64,000 bases of DNA from Campylobacter majalis. Its GTDB lineage: Bacteria; Campylobacterota; Campylobacteria; Campylobacterales; Campylobacteraceae. Where the stretch lies: the NCBI RefSeq assembly GCF_905120465.1, contig NZ_CAJHOF010000010.1:1-64000 (forward strand). Direction: 5' to 3'. Shown here piece by piece: positions 48,159 to 57,795 of this stretch (position 1 is the stretch's first letter; each line of letters starts with the position of its first letter). Below the pieces are notes generated by a model. The model had not been told where the DNA came from. It made no database searches and was given only the letters and a program-made list of their open reading frames with translations. The position numbers and the translations under genes were made by a program.

Positions 48159-49015
48159 TGCATATGCCAAAATCTATCTGGTTTGTTTCATTTAGTTTTG
48201 TTTTAATGCTTCATATTGTGGCGTTTGAATTACTTTTAGCAAGTAAAAAAAGTGTGAGCTTAGAGCAAAATTTTGGCGGTTTTGACTATCCGATTAAAGA
48301 TGATGTTTTTGAAAGCGTGATGATAGTCTCAGATTTGCCAATTGGCGAATTTAAACAAGTAGCGATAAATTTGACTAAATCCGCCCAGCCACAGCCAAAT
48401 TTGCAGTCACAAGATGAGCCTGAAATTTCGCCAGTTAAGGATATAAAATCAGATATTAGTGCAGTGCAAAAGCCAAAACAAAAAAAACAAAAGCCAAAAG
48501 AAAAGCTCAAAAAAGAACCACCAAAACAAGAGATTAAGCCAGATACAAAACCAACCAAAGAGATTGAAAATGTCGAAAAATCAGAGCCAACACAAAGTGT
48601 CTCATCTATAAATTCCAGTGCAAAAGACAGCTTTGCTTCCGCTCCAATAAGTGGCACCAGCACCAAAATCGCCACAAACACAACAGGCGTAAGCCGCACA
48701 AACAAGCAAAGCTGGAAAGGGCTAGTCGTCTCGCATCTAAACAAGCACAAAAGATATCCAAGTAGTGCTCTTTCAAACAGCGAAGAGGGCATAGTAAGCG
48801 TAAGGGTAGTGGTTGCAAAAGATGGGGAAATTTTGCATGCAGAGATTAAAAAACCAACAAAATTTCAAAGCCTAAATGCCGAAGCGGTTGAAATTTTTCA
48901 CCGAGCATCGCCACTACCAACGCCACCAAGTGAGTATTTTAAGGATAAAAACGAGCTAGTAATAAATTTTCCAATCGAGTTTAATATCAAAAAATACAAA
49001 CAAAGCCTAAGGTAG
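48158..49015 (+). CDS. tonB: TonB energy transducer
   Basis: 285 residues: an N-terminal membrane anchor (SIWFVSFSFVLMLHIVAFELLL), then a long Lys/Pro/Glu-rich spacer (about residues 80-165) that spans the periplasm, and a C-terminal TonB domain with SHLNKHKRYPSSAL and VRVVVAKDGEILHAEIKKPTK. A second ATG two codons in (48164) is also possible. It transfers energy to receptors A and B of this locus and possibly others elsewhere. Intact and coupled to exbD. Confidence 0.93.
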   Translation: MHMPKSIWFVSFSFVLMLHIVAFELLLASKKSVSLEQNFGGFDYPIKDDVFESVMIVSDLPIGEFKQVAINLTKSAQPQPNLQSQDEPEISPVKDIKSDISAVQKPKQKKQKPKEKLKKEPPKQEIKPDTKPTKEIENVEKSEPTQSVSSINSSAKDSFASAPISGTSTKIATNTTGVSRTNKQSWKGLVVSHLNKHKRYPSSALSNSEEGIVSVRVVVAKDGEILHAEIKKPTKFQSLNAEAVEIFHRASPLPTPPSEYFKDKNELVINFPIEFNIKKYKQSLR

Positions 49016-49023
49016 GAGAAAAA

Positions 49024-51243
49024 ATGTCTAGAATTTTACTACTTAGTCTAATTGCAACAAGTGCGATTTTGGCTGAGATGGATTTTGATAGCATTGAAGT
49101 TTTTGCAAATGAGCTAAAAAATGGCGAAAAAAGCTTTTTAAAACCTGGTGCCATAACCTCAAAAAGTGAGCTAAACTCACAAAATCAAAGCATAGATAGC
49201 ATCGTGCGCTCACTTGCTGGTAGCTACACACAAATAGATCAAGCACAAGGCAGTGTATCTGTAAATATCCGCGGTTTAACGGGACTTGGACGAGTAAATA
49301 CGATGATAGATGGTGTCACACAGACATATTACGGCACTAGTTCAGATTCTAAAGGTTTTCATGATTTTACTGGTAATCTTGGCACTTCGGCTTTTGGAGC
49401 GATTTTAGATCAAAATTTTCTAGCTAGTGTTGATATAGAGCGTGGCTCATTTAGTGGTGCAAATAACGCTATAATGGGAAGCGCAAATTTTCGCACAATC
49501 GGAGTAGATGACGTAATAAGAAATGGCGATAACCTTGGCTTTTTAGGGCGGTATTCGTATGGCACAAATGGCATAGGCCCTAGCTACATGGGAGCGATTG
49601 CCACCAAAATAAAGCTTGAAAATGGCTCAAATATAGGCGTTTTATACGGATATAGCGGCAAGAAAATCACTCAAGATTACAAAGACGGAAGTGGTAAAAG
49701 AGCAAAAGATGCGACATTTGACATCAACGGCGATGGGCAAGGAGATCTTGGTAGGGCGATTGATGTTGAAAATCTGACCCAAAAACCAAAAAATCATCTA
49801 CTAAAATTTGAATACTCAAATGAAGACCATGCTGCTATTTTGTCATATAAAAACCACTCAAACTATCTAGCAAAACGCAAAATTGACAGCAACAGCTATC
49901 AGCTTGATTATCATTTTGACCCTGATAGTGATTTTTTAAATTTGGCACTTTTAGCCTCGCATACAAACACTAAGCAAAAATACGACAAAATCGCCACACT
50001 TAGTTGGGTTAGTCTAAAACAAGGTATGCAATTTCAAAACAAAGCAACAAATTTTGATTTAAGCAATACTTTTAAATTTAACTTAGACAACGCAAAAATT
50101 TCATCAAAATTTGGTTTAAATTTACTAAACAACGATTACATCCGCAAAACTAGTGATAAAGATTTTGCCACACTAACAACAAACTATGCAGTCCCGCAAG
50201 GCAAACAAAAAATAAGAACAATATATCTTGATAATAGCCTTGAATACAGCATTTTAAAGCTTGATGCAAATGTAAATTTTATGCACTGGCAAATTAGTGG
50301 CACAAAGGGCAAATGCGAGATGGCAAATACGCTTTGTGAGCCAAAAGAGCCTGGTAAGATAAAGAAAAATAGCGATGCAATAAACTACTCGCTTATGCTT
50401 GGTGTAAATTTGCATGAGTATTTTTCGCCGTTTGTTAGCTACGCTAAAAGCACAAGGGCTTTAAATGTGCAGGAATTTTTCCACTCTGGCACGGTTTATG
50501 AAGACATCAATACTTTTTTAAAACCAGAAACTGCCAAAACTGCACAAATCGGCTTTAACTTACATAAAAATGGCATTTTTGCAAACAGCGATGTAATTGG
50601 CTTTAAAGCGACTTACTATCACACAAAAATTAAAAATTTTATCTACGATAGACTTATAACAAAAGAAGCTTTATTTCTATCTAGATTAAACGGTAATGCG
50701 AAATTTAGGGGTCTTGAGATAGAGTTGATGTATGATGCTGACTATTTTTATACTAGTGCTAACTATGCCCGTCAAAAGGCTAACTACCCGCTATCTGATA
50801 GCATGGCACTTGATTGGACAAATGGTCCAAGTAGTGGTGTATCTCAGTTTAGCCAACTACCAAAATACTACGCCACAATCGATACTGGCGTAAGATTGTT
50901 TGGCAACAAACTTACATTTGGTAGCATTACAAAGATTACTGGCAAGGCGAAGCGATTTAATCCATTGTTTGAATATGCTAGCAATGAAACGGAGTTTAAG
51001 CGTGTAAAAACACAAGATTTGCCTAAAATCCCTACCGTTTTTGATTTTTAGGTCACCTACACACCGACTAAACAGCTTACTTTTAAACTCGAAGTACAAA
51101 ATGCCTTTAACAAAAACTACATGGATGCACTTTACACCTACAACTCATCTTACTCAAATCAAGTATTTAACGATACTTTGACAGTGTTTAACAACTCAAC
51201 AAGAGGTCGTACGGCTTTGTTTAGTGCTGAGTATAGATACTAA
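49024..51243 (+). pseudogene. TonB-dependent receptor B with in-frame amber codon
   Basis: Second receptor, a paralogue of receptor A. They share long blocks such as SVNIRGLTGLGRVNTMIDGV and SANFRTIGVDDVIR, and even DNA-level identity in places. Signal peptide, plug and barrel read straight through to PKIPTVFDF, where TAG at 51049-51051 interrupts. The same frame then continues for 63 more codons to the proper barrel end (TALFSAEYRY). The stop removes the last strands and the C-terminal aromatic residue needed for outer-membrane assembly. Starts after AGGAG, 8 bases after tonB. Ligand probably host transferrin-type iron, by context. Confidence 0.88.
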
Positions 51244-51557
51244 AATTTGCAATTTTACATCGATACTGCCATTAGTATATCTTGGACATGAAAGTATGTT
51301 ATGATAAATTACAATAAAAATAAATTTATATTTACAAATAAAGGATTTTTGCAAACATAAACTCCATATTAAAGCATCAATAAAATTTAAGTTTCATTTT
51401 TCTTGATGAAGTGATGGGCGAAACTATTTATAAAAATAATGTTAAGTTATTACCTTGCAACAAGCAAATAAACTGAGTTAAATTAAGCTTAAATTCTCTA
51501 TTTTATTTACTTACTGCTTTTTAAAACATCACAAAATAACAGCTTCTCGTGACTAAG

Positions 51558-51571
51558 AGCCGTGCAAAACA
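51558..51571 (-). repeat. Short inverted-repeat copy 2'
   Basis: AGCCGTGCAAAACA, the exact reverse complement of 44094-44107. See that entry. Confidence 0.5.
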
Positions 51572-51769
51572 ATGATAAATTCTCTTAATTTAGTATTAGC
51601 CACAAAAGCACTAAAAAGTCAAAACTAATCATCGTATCTTTTTTCATGACCAGATTTAGACTAGATTTAGCTTAATTTGGTTTTTGGCTTGGCTAATTTA
51701 GCTAAACACTTTTGCAAAACAAAAGGCTTCTTAAGAAATTCTTTAAATTTGTTTTGAGAATTCTTAAAT

Positions 51770-51864
51770 GATGGATGTGTTTTGGGGAGGTTGGTTTTTA
51801 ACTTCGCTTTGCTCGTTACAAGATGATAACTCAAAACGTTATCCCTATGAAGAACTTCGCTTCG
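51770..51864 (-). repeat. Inverted-repeat copy 1'
   Basis: Reverse complement of the block at 42580-42677, with matching blocks in the same order over about 95 bases. The two copies enclose the 9-kb iron-uptake module. Confidence 0.75.
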
Positions 51865-52052
51865 CAACAATATCGATACGATCTAGCTTCGCACTCTATT
51901 TAAAAACCTTATTTTATTTTCTTATATTAACTCTAGCTTAATCACAATCTCATTGCAAACAACACATTAAAAGCCACTAGTATTGGCAACCTCATCAAAT
52001 CAAAAAACAAGTAAAATCATGAAACATTAAATCAAAAAGCCTAATAAACACT

Positions 52053-52072
52053 CTAGGCTCAAAAGAGCCTAG
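52053..52072 (-). terminator. Hairpin terminator after flgE
   Basis: CTAGGCTC, four A bases, GAGCCTAG, just past the flgE stop on the minus strand. Confidence 0.7.
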
Positions 52073-52074
52073 AA

Positions 52075-54618
52075 TTAATTTTTAAGCTGAAGTAGTGTAT
52101 TTAGCATTTCATCACTTGTTGTGATGGCTTTGGAGTTTGCCTGAAAGCCTCTTTGCACGACGATTAACTGCGTTAGTGAACGGCTTAGATCGACGTTGCT
52201 TTGCTCTAGTTTTGCCGCTGCGATTGTGCCTTTGTTGCCACTTCCGGCAGTGCCAACCACCGGATCGCCTGAGTTTGCAGTGCGCGAAAAGATATTGCCA
52301 CCCTCAGCATGCAAGCCCTCGTTATTTGTAAAAGTTGCCACAGCGATTTGAGCCAAACCAAAGCTTTGTCCGTTTGTAAATGCCCCTATTATTGTGCCTG
52401 TTTCATCTATCCTTAGATCTTTTAGCGAACCGCCCTCGTATCCGTCTTGGCGTATATAATCCGTACTTGAGTCTCTATCAAAGCTAGTTAGTCCGTTAAA
52501 GTCCGTATTTAGTCCGAAATTTAACTGCACACTTTGCCCTGCTTGTGAGCCGTTATTTGCTGTGAAAGTAAATGAAGCAGGGTTAAACGACGACAAAGCC
52601 CCATCTGGACCAAACCTAAGCATACCTGTTATGACATTGGCTGGGCCGTTGCCTGAGAAATTTATCTCAGCTGGTTCTGGCACTTGGATTACCATATTCC
52701 ACTCTGTTCCGCCGTCATTTGTAGTGCCTGTTTTTGCCCAGCGGATATTTACAGTGTGCTTTGAGCCAAGCGAGTCGTAAATTTCAGTTGTTGAACCATG
52801 GCTAGACATCATAAACGCCGAGCTTGTTCGCACGGCTTGTCCTGGGGTTAGTGAGCCTTCAAGTGATTTCATCATGGTTGTTAGACGCACGTTTTCGTTT
52901 ATGGCTGGAGTGTTTGGCGACGCTGGTGTAGTTCGCCCTGTCACGCTTAGATATATCGCCCTATCCATAAGGCTATTGGCTGGGTTTTTTAGCTCAAACT
53001 GCCCCTTTGTATTTACACTAAATGTCACGCCGTCGTTGTAATCATCAAAAGCAAATAAATTTGCCACGTAATCCTTAGCGGTGTTAAGTGCAGTCGCGTG
53101 ATCTTCACCTGAGTTTGTCGCTCTATAATACGCCGCTAAAAACTCATTACCAAGTGGTTTTAGCTCAGGTATCTCAGCCGCCTTTGCTACAGCCGCTGCG
53201 TCTGTGCCACCGTTTATAGCGGTATCTATTTTTGTTTTTATATTAGTCATAACAGTTTGTGCGTCTTTTTTGATGTTTGATCCGCTTCCGTCATAATCAA
53301 CATACTTTCTAGCGTCTTCTTGCATAGCACGGCGAAGGTCTTCTGTGGTATTTACCTGTCTTGAGTTGGTGTTGTATCCATGCACGGCTGTTGTAGATGT
53401 AGTGGTGTATTCATACTGGTGAGCCGTGATGATGTCTATGCGGTTTTTAGTCGGATCGTTTGCATCATAGTCTGGTATAAGATTTTTAATATCCGTTCCA
53501 TCACCAGCATTTACAACTAGATGTATATTTTTACTCTGATCAGTTGTGCCTGAGTTGTTGCGGTTTATAAGCGTTAGCTTGTTGCCTTCTGAGATTTCAG
53601 CTCTAACGCCTGTGATATTATACTGAGCGTTGATTAGTGCGGCTACATCGCTAATGCTAGCAACCGCATTTGTGCTTTGTATAGATACGCCGTTTATTAC
53701 GATATCTAAAGTTTTAGCTTGCGGTGTAAAAACGCCTGTTACAGGATCTATAGTGCCAAATTTACCTATAAATGCAGGATTATCCTGTCCGATTTTTACC
53801 TTTTTAGACTCGGCATTTGCATAGCTTATCCATAGTCCTTGACCCCTGCGAAGTGCTACGCCATCGCCTACTTCGTTAAATAGCACTCCTAGATCCACGC
53901 CACGCTCAGTTAAAATCTGCTCGTTTCTAGAGTTAGTGTAAAACTCATCACTATTTACGTCGTTTTCTGCGTGGATTTCGTTTGGGAAAAGCACTCCGTC
54001 ATTATCAAAATCACGTCCATTTGCCACTGAATCAAGTGCATAAATAGGCGTTGATCTAGTGCCGATTGAGTTGCCTGAGTCTAAATTTGCTTTTACGCTT
54101 ACGACGGTGGTAGCACGTGCTGGAGTCGTCAAACCCTCTGGGATTACGATATTTTTAACTGGTCCAGTTGAGTCTATCGTAGCCGTCTCATCATCTCTTA
54201 GCCAACCTTGTGCGACATAACCTGCATTATTTACGAAATTTCCAGCCCTATCGCGGACGAAATCGCCATTTCTAGTATAGTAGTGAGTGCTTCCGCCATC
54301 ATTTGACACTATGAAAAACCCATCGCCTTGAAGTGCTAAGTCTGTGTTTTTATCTGTGGTTTGAAGTGTGCCTTGAGAGAAAATTCTAGTAGTTGATTGA
54401 GCCGTCACACCTAAGCCTATTTGCATGGCATTTTGACCGCCAAGATTGCCTGTAGGGGCTGTGGCTACGCGGTTTGTTTGACTAAGCATATCGGCAAAAT
54501 TTGCACGTGAGTATTTAAATCCGACCGTATTTACGTTTGCGATGTTGTTACTTTCGACATCCATTGCTATTTGATGAGCTTGAAGTCCTGTTACGCCTGA
54601 CCAAAGTGATCTTAACAT
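52075..54618 (-). CDS. flgE: Flagellar hook protein FlgE
   Basis: An 847-residue hook subunit. The large size is normal for Campylobacter, which carries extra exposed domains inserted in the middle. The N-terminal rod-like helix (LWSGVTGLQAHQIAMDVESNNIANVNTVGFKYSR) and the C-terminal helix (VVQRGFQANSKAITTSDEMLNTLLQL) are the conserved coiled-coil parts. The NGDFVRDRAGNFVNNAGY and GFFIVSN motifs are typical. Exported through the flagellar type III system and polymerised into the hook. A sigma-54 promoter lies upstream. Intact. Confidence 0.97.
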   Translation of the reverse strand: MLRSLWSGVTGLQAHQIAMDVESNNIANVNTVGFKYSRANFADMLSQTNRVATAPTGNLGGQNAMQIGLGVTAQSTTRIFSQGTLQTTDKNTDLALQGDGFFIVSNDGGSTHYYTRNGDFVRDRAGNFVNNAGYVAQGWLRDDETATIDSTGPVKNIVIPEGLTTPARATTVVSVKANLDSGNSIGTRSTPIYALDSVANGRDFDNDGVLFPNEIHAENDVNSDEFYTNSRNEQILTERGVDLGVLFNEVGDGVALRRGQGLWISYANAESKKVKIGQDNPAFIGKFGTIDPVTGVFTPQAKTLDIVINGVSIQSTNAVASISDVAALINAQYNITGVRAEISEGNKLTLINRNNSGTTDQSKNIHLVVNAGDGTDIKNLIPDYDANDPTKNRIDIITAHQYEYTTTSTTAVHGYNTNSRQVNTTEDLRRAMQEDARKYVDYDGSGSNIKKDAQTVMTNIKTKIDTAINGGTDAAAVAKAAEIPELKPLGNEFLAAYYRATNSGEDHATALNTAKDYVANLFAFDDYNDGVTFSVNTKGQFELKNPANSLMDRAIYLSVTGRTTPASPNTPAINENVRLTTMMKSLEGSLTPGQAVRTSSAFMMSSHGSTTEIYDSLGSKHTVNIRWAKTGTTNDGGTEWNMVIQVPEPAEINFSGNGPANVITGMLRFGPDGALSSFNPASFTFTANNGSQAGQSVQLNFGLNTDFNGLTSFDRDSSTDYIRQDGYEGGSLKDLRIDETGTIIGAFTNGQSFGLAQIAVATFTNNEGLHAEGGNIFSRTANSGDPVVGTAGSGNKGTIAAAKLEQSNVDLSRSLTQLIVVQRGFQANSKAITTSDEMLNTLLQLKN

Positions 54619-54656
54619 CTTTTTATCCTTTTAAAATTTATCTTTTGCAAAACACA

Positions 54657-54672
54657 AGCAAAATGTGTTCCA
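54657..54672 (-). promoter_or_regulatory. Sigma-54 promoter of flgE
   Basis: On the minus strand the sequence reads TGGAAC-ACATT-TTGCTT, with GG and GC ten bases apart as required at -24 and -12. It ends about 38 bases before the flgE ATG. Hook genes in Campylobacter are RpoN-dependent, which fits. Confidence 0.8.
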
Positions 54673-54779
54673 TATTTGTCAATTTTTACCCTAAGAAAAA
54701 TAATTAAATTTTAAGTTTTGTTTAAAATACTTTATTCTACAATCAGCAAAATCAAAATTTTAACCATAAGGAAAACAGG

Positions 54780-56845
54780 ATGTTTAAGAACCTTAAATTA
54801 TCGACCAAACTAACGCTTGTTAGTTGTAGCATAGCTACATTAGCACTCATCATAGTTGTGAGTATGGTTGCGTTTAAAACGCTTAAAATTACTAGCGAGG
54901 ATACTAGCCGATATATACGAAGCGAAGTGCAAAAGAATGCAAACGAAGTTTCGATATTTTTACTAAATGCATTTCAGAGTGCTAGAATGCTTGGAGAGAG
55001 TATTCAAGGAGCATTAGAAGCTGGGAATAAAATAGCCCCTGATAATCTTGGTGCGATTTTTATGCAGGTGCAAAAGGAAAATCCAGACTTTATGAGTATA
55101 TGGTTTATGAGTGAAAGCGATGAGTTTTACAACCGCTATACAGACGGCGGCGCGGATGAGCTATACGCATCAAACGGCTTGTTTGCACCATGGAGTGTAA
55201 ATTCTAGCGGAAGCCCAAAACTAACAAAACGAACGAACGAATACAAAAATGGTGAATACTACACCACATCAAAAAATAGCGGACTACCTACGATACTTGA
55301 TCCATATTTTTATAATTTTAACGGACAAAATATACTAGTTACGTCATTTACTATGCCAGTTTATGCAAAGGGTAAATTTGTAGGAACAATGGGAATAGCA
55401 ATGAAAGTAGAAAGAATACAAGAGCTAATTAGATCAATCAGGCTATATGAAACAGATAGCAGTCTGCTACTATCTCATACTGGCAAGATCATAGCACATA
55501 CAAATTCTGATTTAATCGGCAAGAGTATCGTTGAGGCAAATCAAGACTAAGACCGCTATTAACAGCACTACAAAGCAAAGATCCATTTGAGATGCGAGCG
55601 ATTTCAGCTGTAAGCAAAAATCCATCGCAGATTGTGTATTCTGGTGTGAGTGTGCCAAATTTTGATAAAATTTGGGGCGTGGTGCTAGTTGTGGATATCG
55701 AAGAGACGATGAAAGAGACAAATGAGCTTAGAAATTTTATGATAAGCATGGCTTTTGTGTCTATCTTGGTCTTAATGCTAGTGATGTGGCTATACTCTAG
55801 GACATTTTCAAAACGCATAGGCAACATGAAAGCGGCACTTGAAAGCTTCTTTGACTTTTTAAATTTCAAAACAGACAAAGCAGATGTGCTTGTAGTAAAA
55901 GCAAATGATGAACTAGGACAAGTTGGCAGACTAATCAACGAAAACATTAAAAATGTAGAGCAAAATTTAGCCGAACAAAACAACTTCATAGCACAAGCAA
56001 ACAATCTAGTAAGCAATATTAAAGACGGCAACTTCACAGCTACACTTGATGCAAATACTCAAAATCCAGCCCTAACTAAACTAAAAGCTGCGTTTGTTGA
56101 GCTACAAATCGCACTAAAAGACGCTATCGCAGCAGATGGCAAAGACGTATTAAAGCTACTTGATACATACAAAAAGCAAGACTTCTCGGCTAGACTTAAC
56201 GATAGCGGAAAAATGGCAAGTGGCATAAATGGACTTGGCGAAGAGATCTCAAACATGCTTCGCACAAACCTAAACCAAGCTGAAGTCCTTCAGCAAAAGG
56301 CTGAAATTTTAGCAAACTCAATGAGAGAGCTAACAGATGGAGCAAATTCTCAAGCAAATAGCTTGCAAGAAAGTGCAGCTGCAGTTGAAGAGATGTCAAG
56401 CTCAATGAGTGCTATTAATCAAAAAACACAAGATGTCATAAGACAGTCTGAAGAGATTAAAAACATCATTGTTATTATTAGAGATATAGCAGATCAAACA
56501 AACCTACTAGCACTAAATGCTGCTATTGAAGCGGCACGTGCTGGAGAGCATGGTAGAGGATTTGCTGTTGTTGCTGATGAGGTTAGAAAACTAGCTGAAA
56601 GAACTCAAAAATCTCTAGGTGAGATAGAAGCAAATACTAATGTTTTAGCTCAGTCAATCAATGAGATGAGTGAGAGCATAAGAGAGCAAAGTGAAGCGAT
56701 TAATATGATAAATCAAGGTGTATCTCAAATAGATAGCCTAACAAGGGCAAATGTCGAAGTCGCCAATAAAACTAATCAAGTAACATCTGAAGTAGATAGC
56801 ATGGCTAAAGAGATAGTTGCAGAAGTTAGAACTAAACGCTTTTAA
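54780..56845 (+). pseudogene. Methyl-accepting chemotaxis protein with a frameshift
   Basis: Chemoreceptor of about 688 residues in two frames. The first part (to about 55548) holds a membrane helix (LVSCSIATLALIIVVSMVAF) and a dCache ligand-binding domain (FMSIWFMSESDEFYNRY). The frame then hits TAA, but [20 protein letters not shown] continues in another frame, so one base seems lost near 55548. The second part has a membrane helix, a HAMP-like and coiled-coil region, and the signalling hairpin ([38 protein letters not shown], split here only for description). No repeat tract explains the shift. The signalling end is well conserved, so loss is recent or reversible. Confidence 0.85.
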
Positions 56846-56855
56846 TCTTGCTGGT

Positions 56856-56891
56856 ATCTAAGCCCTAAAAATGGGGCTTAGATTTATTTTA
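56856..56891 (+). terminator. Terminator after the chemoreceptor gene
   Basis: ATCTAAGCCC, a short loop, GGGCTTAGAT, followed by TTATTTTAT. Just after the stop. Confidence 0.75.
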
Positions 56892-57235
56892 TCTGATTAC
56901 ACTACAATATAGCTTTTATAATTTAAGCATAAATTTGCAAGTCTTAATCTAATATCAAATTTCGTAAGATTTATAAATAAAACTTATCTATAAATTTTTA
57001 AAGAAGTAAAATTAAAATTCTATTTTTCTTAAATAAACTTTGAAATTAAGGCAAGAGCAGTTTCATTTAATCTACTTAGTTTGTATTGCAAATATGTTTT
57101 AGCTACTTTGATTTTATGGATATTTTACATTGTTTGCGTTTGTTTTAAAATTTCAATTCTACATTTTTGTATTATTTAAATAAAGTTTTAATCAAATTTT
57201 AATTATAATATAGACTTTAAATTTAAAAGGCTATT
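56892..57235. other. AT-rich gap before rnhB
   Basis: About 340 bases with no gene or clear motif; presumed to hold the rnhB promoter. Confidence 0.4.
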
Positions 57236-57781
57236 ATGATTTGTGGTATAGACGAAGCTGGACGTGGGGCTTTGGCTGGTCCTATGGTTGTGGCAGGATG
57301 TGTTTTGTTTGACAAAATAGATGGACTGATGGACTCAAAAAAATTAAGCGAGAAAAAACGTGAGATTTTATACTCCAAAATCACACAAAACTCAAGATAT
57401 CTAATAACATATTTTTCAAACAAAGAGATTGACACGATGGGGCTTAGTGCGTGTTTGCGTCTAGCACTTTTATGCTTTAAGAGATATTTTAACGATTGTG
57501 AGATAATATTTGACGGAAACACAGATTATCAAACAAAAATCAAAACATTAATAAAAGCAGACAGCAAGATAGATGAAGTAAGTGCAGCTAGCATATTAGC
57601 AAAAGTAAGCCGAGATAGGTTAATGAATGCATACGATACAATCTATCCAAAATACGGCTACAAAACCCATAAAGGCTACGGCACAAAAGCTCATATAAAT
57701 GCCATAAGGCTTTATGGTTTAAACCAATTAAGCAGAAACAGCTTTAAATTAAAACAAGATGAAAAGTCGCTTTTTATATGA
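57236..57781 (+). CDS. rnhB: Ribonuclease HII
   Basis: A 181-residue cytoplasmic nuclease that removes ribonucleotides and RNA primers from DNA. The N-terminal [20 protein letters not shown] carries the catalytic Asp-Glu. A further active-site Asp is in [10 protein letters not shown] and another acid in [16 protein letters not shown]. Normal family length. AAAAGGCT before the ATG. Its end is about 14 bases from the Cache-EAL gene, so they may be cotranscribed. Confidence 0.95.
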   Translation: MICGIDEAGRGALAGPMVVAGCVLFDKIDGLMDSKKLSEKKREILYSKITQNSRYLITYFSNKEIDTMGLSACLRLALLCFKRYFNDCEIIFDGNTDYQTKIKTLIKADSKIDEVSAASILAKVSRDRLMNAYDTIYPKYGYKTHKGYGTKAHINAIRLYGLNQLSRNSFKLKQDEKSLFI

Positions 57782-57795
57782 TTTAAGGAATGTAT

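Larger units (their letters stand above)
51244..52052. other. Non-coding gap after the iron module, carrying repeats
   Basis: About 810 bases with no convincing gene. It holds a 14-base repeat (51558-51571) and the second copy of the larger inverted repeat (51770-51864). A 67-codon frame on the minus strand runs through the larger repeat and is not believed to be a gene. Confidence 0.45.

Noticed and set aside
30796-51051. Stop-codon reassignment or suppression (TAG read as an amino acid)
   Set aside because: TAG, TAA and TGA are used as normal stops by many genes here, and one-base frameshifts also occur, which suppression would not explain.
51667-51870. A 67-codon minus-strand frame after receptor B
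   Set aside because: It lies over the other inverted-repeat copy and looks like repeat sequence rather than a gene.
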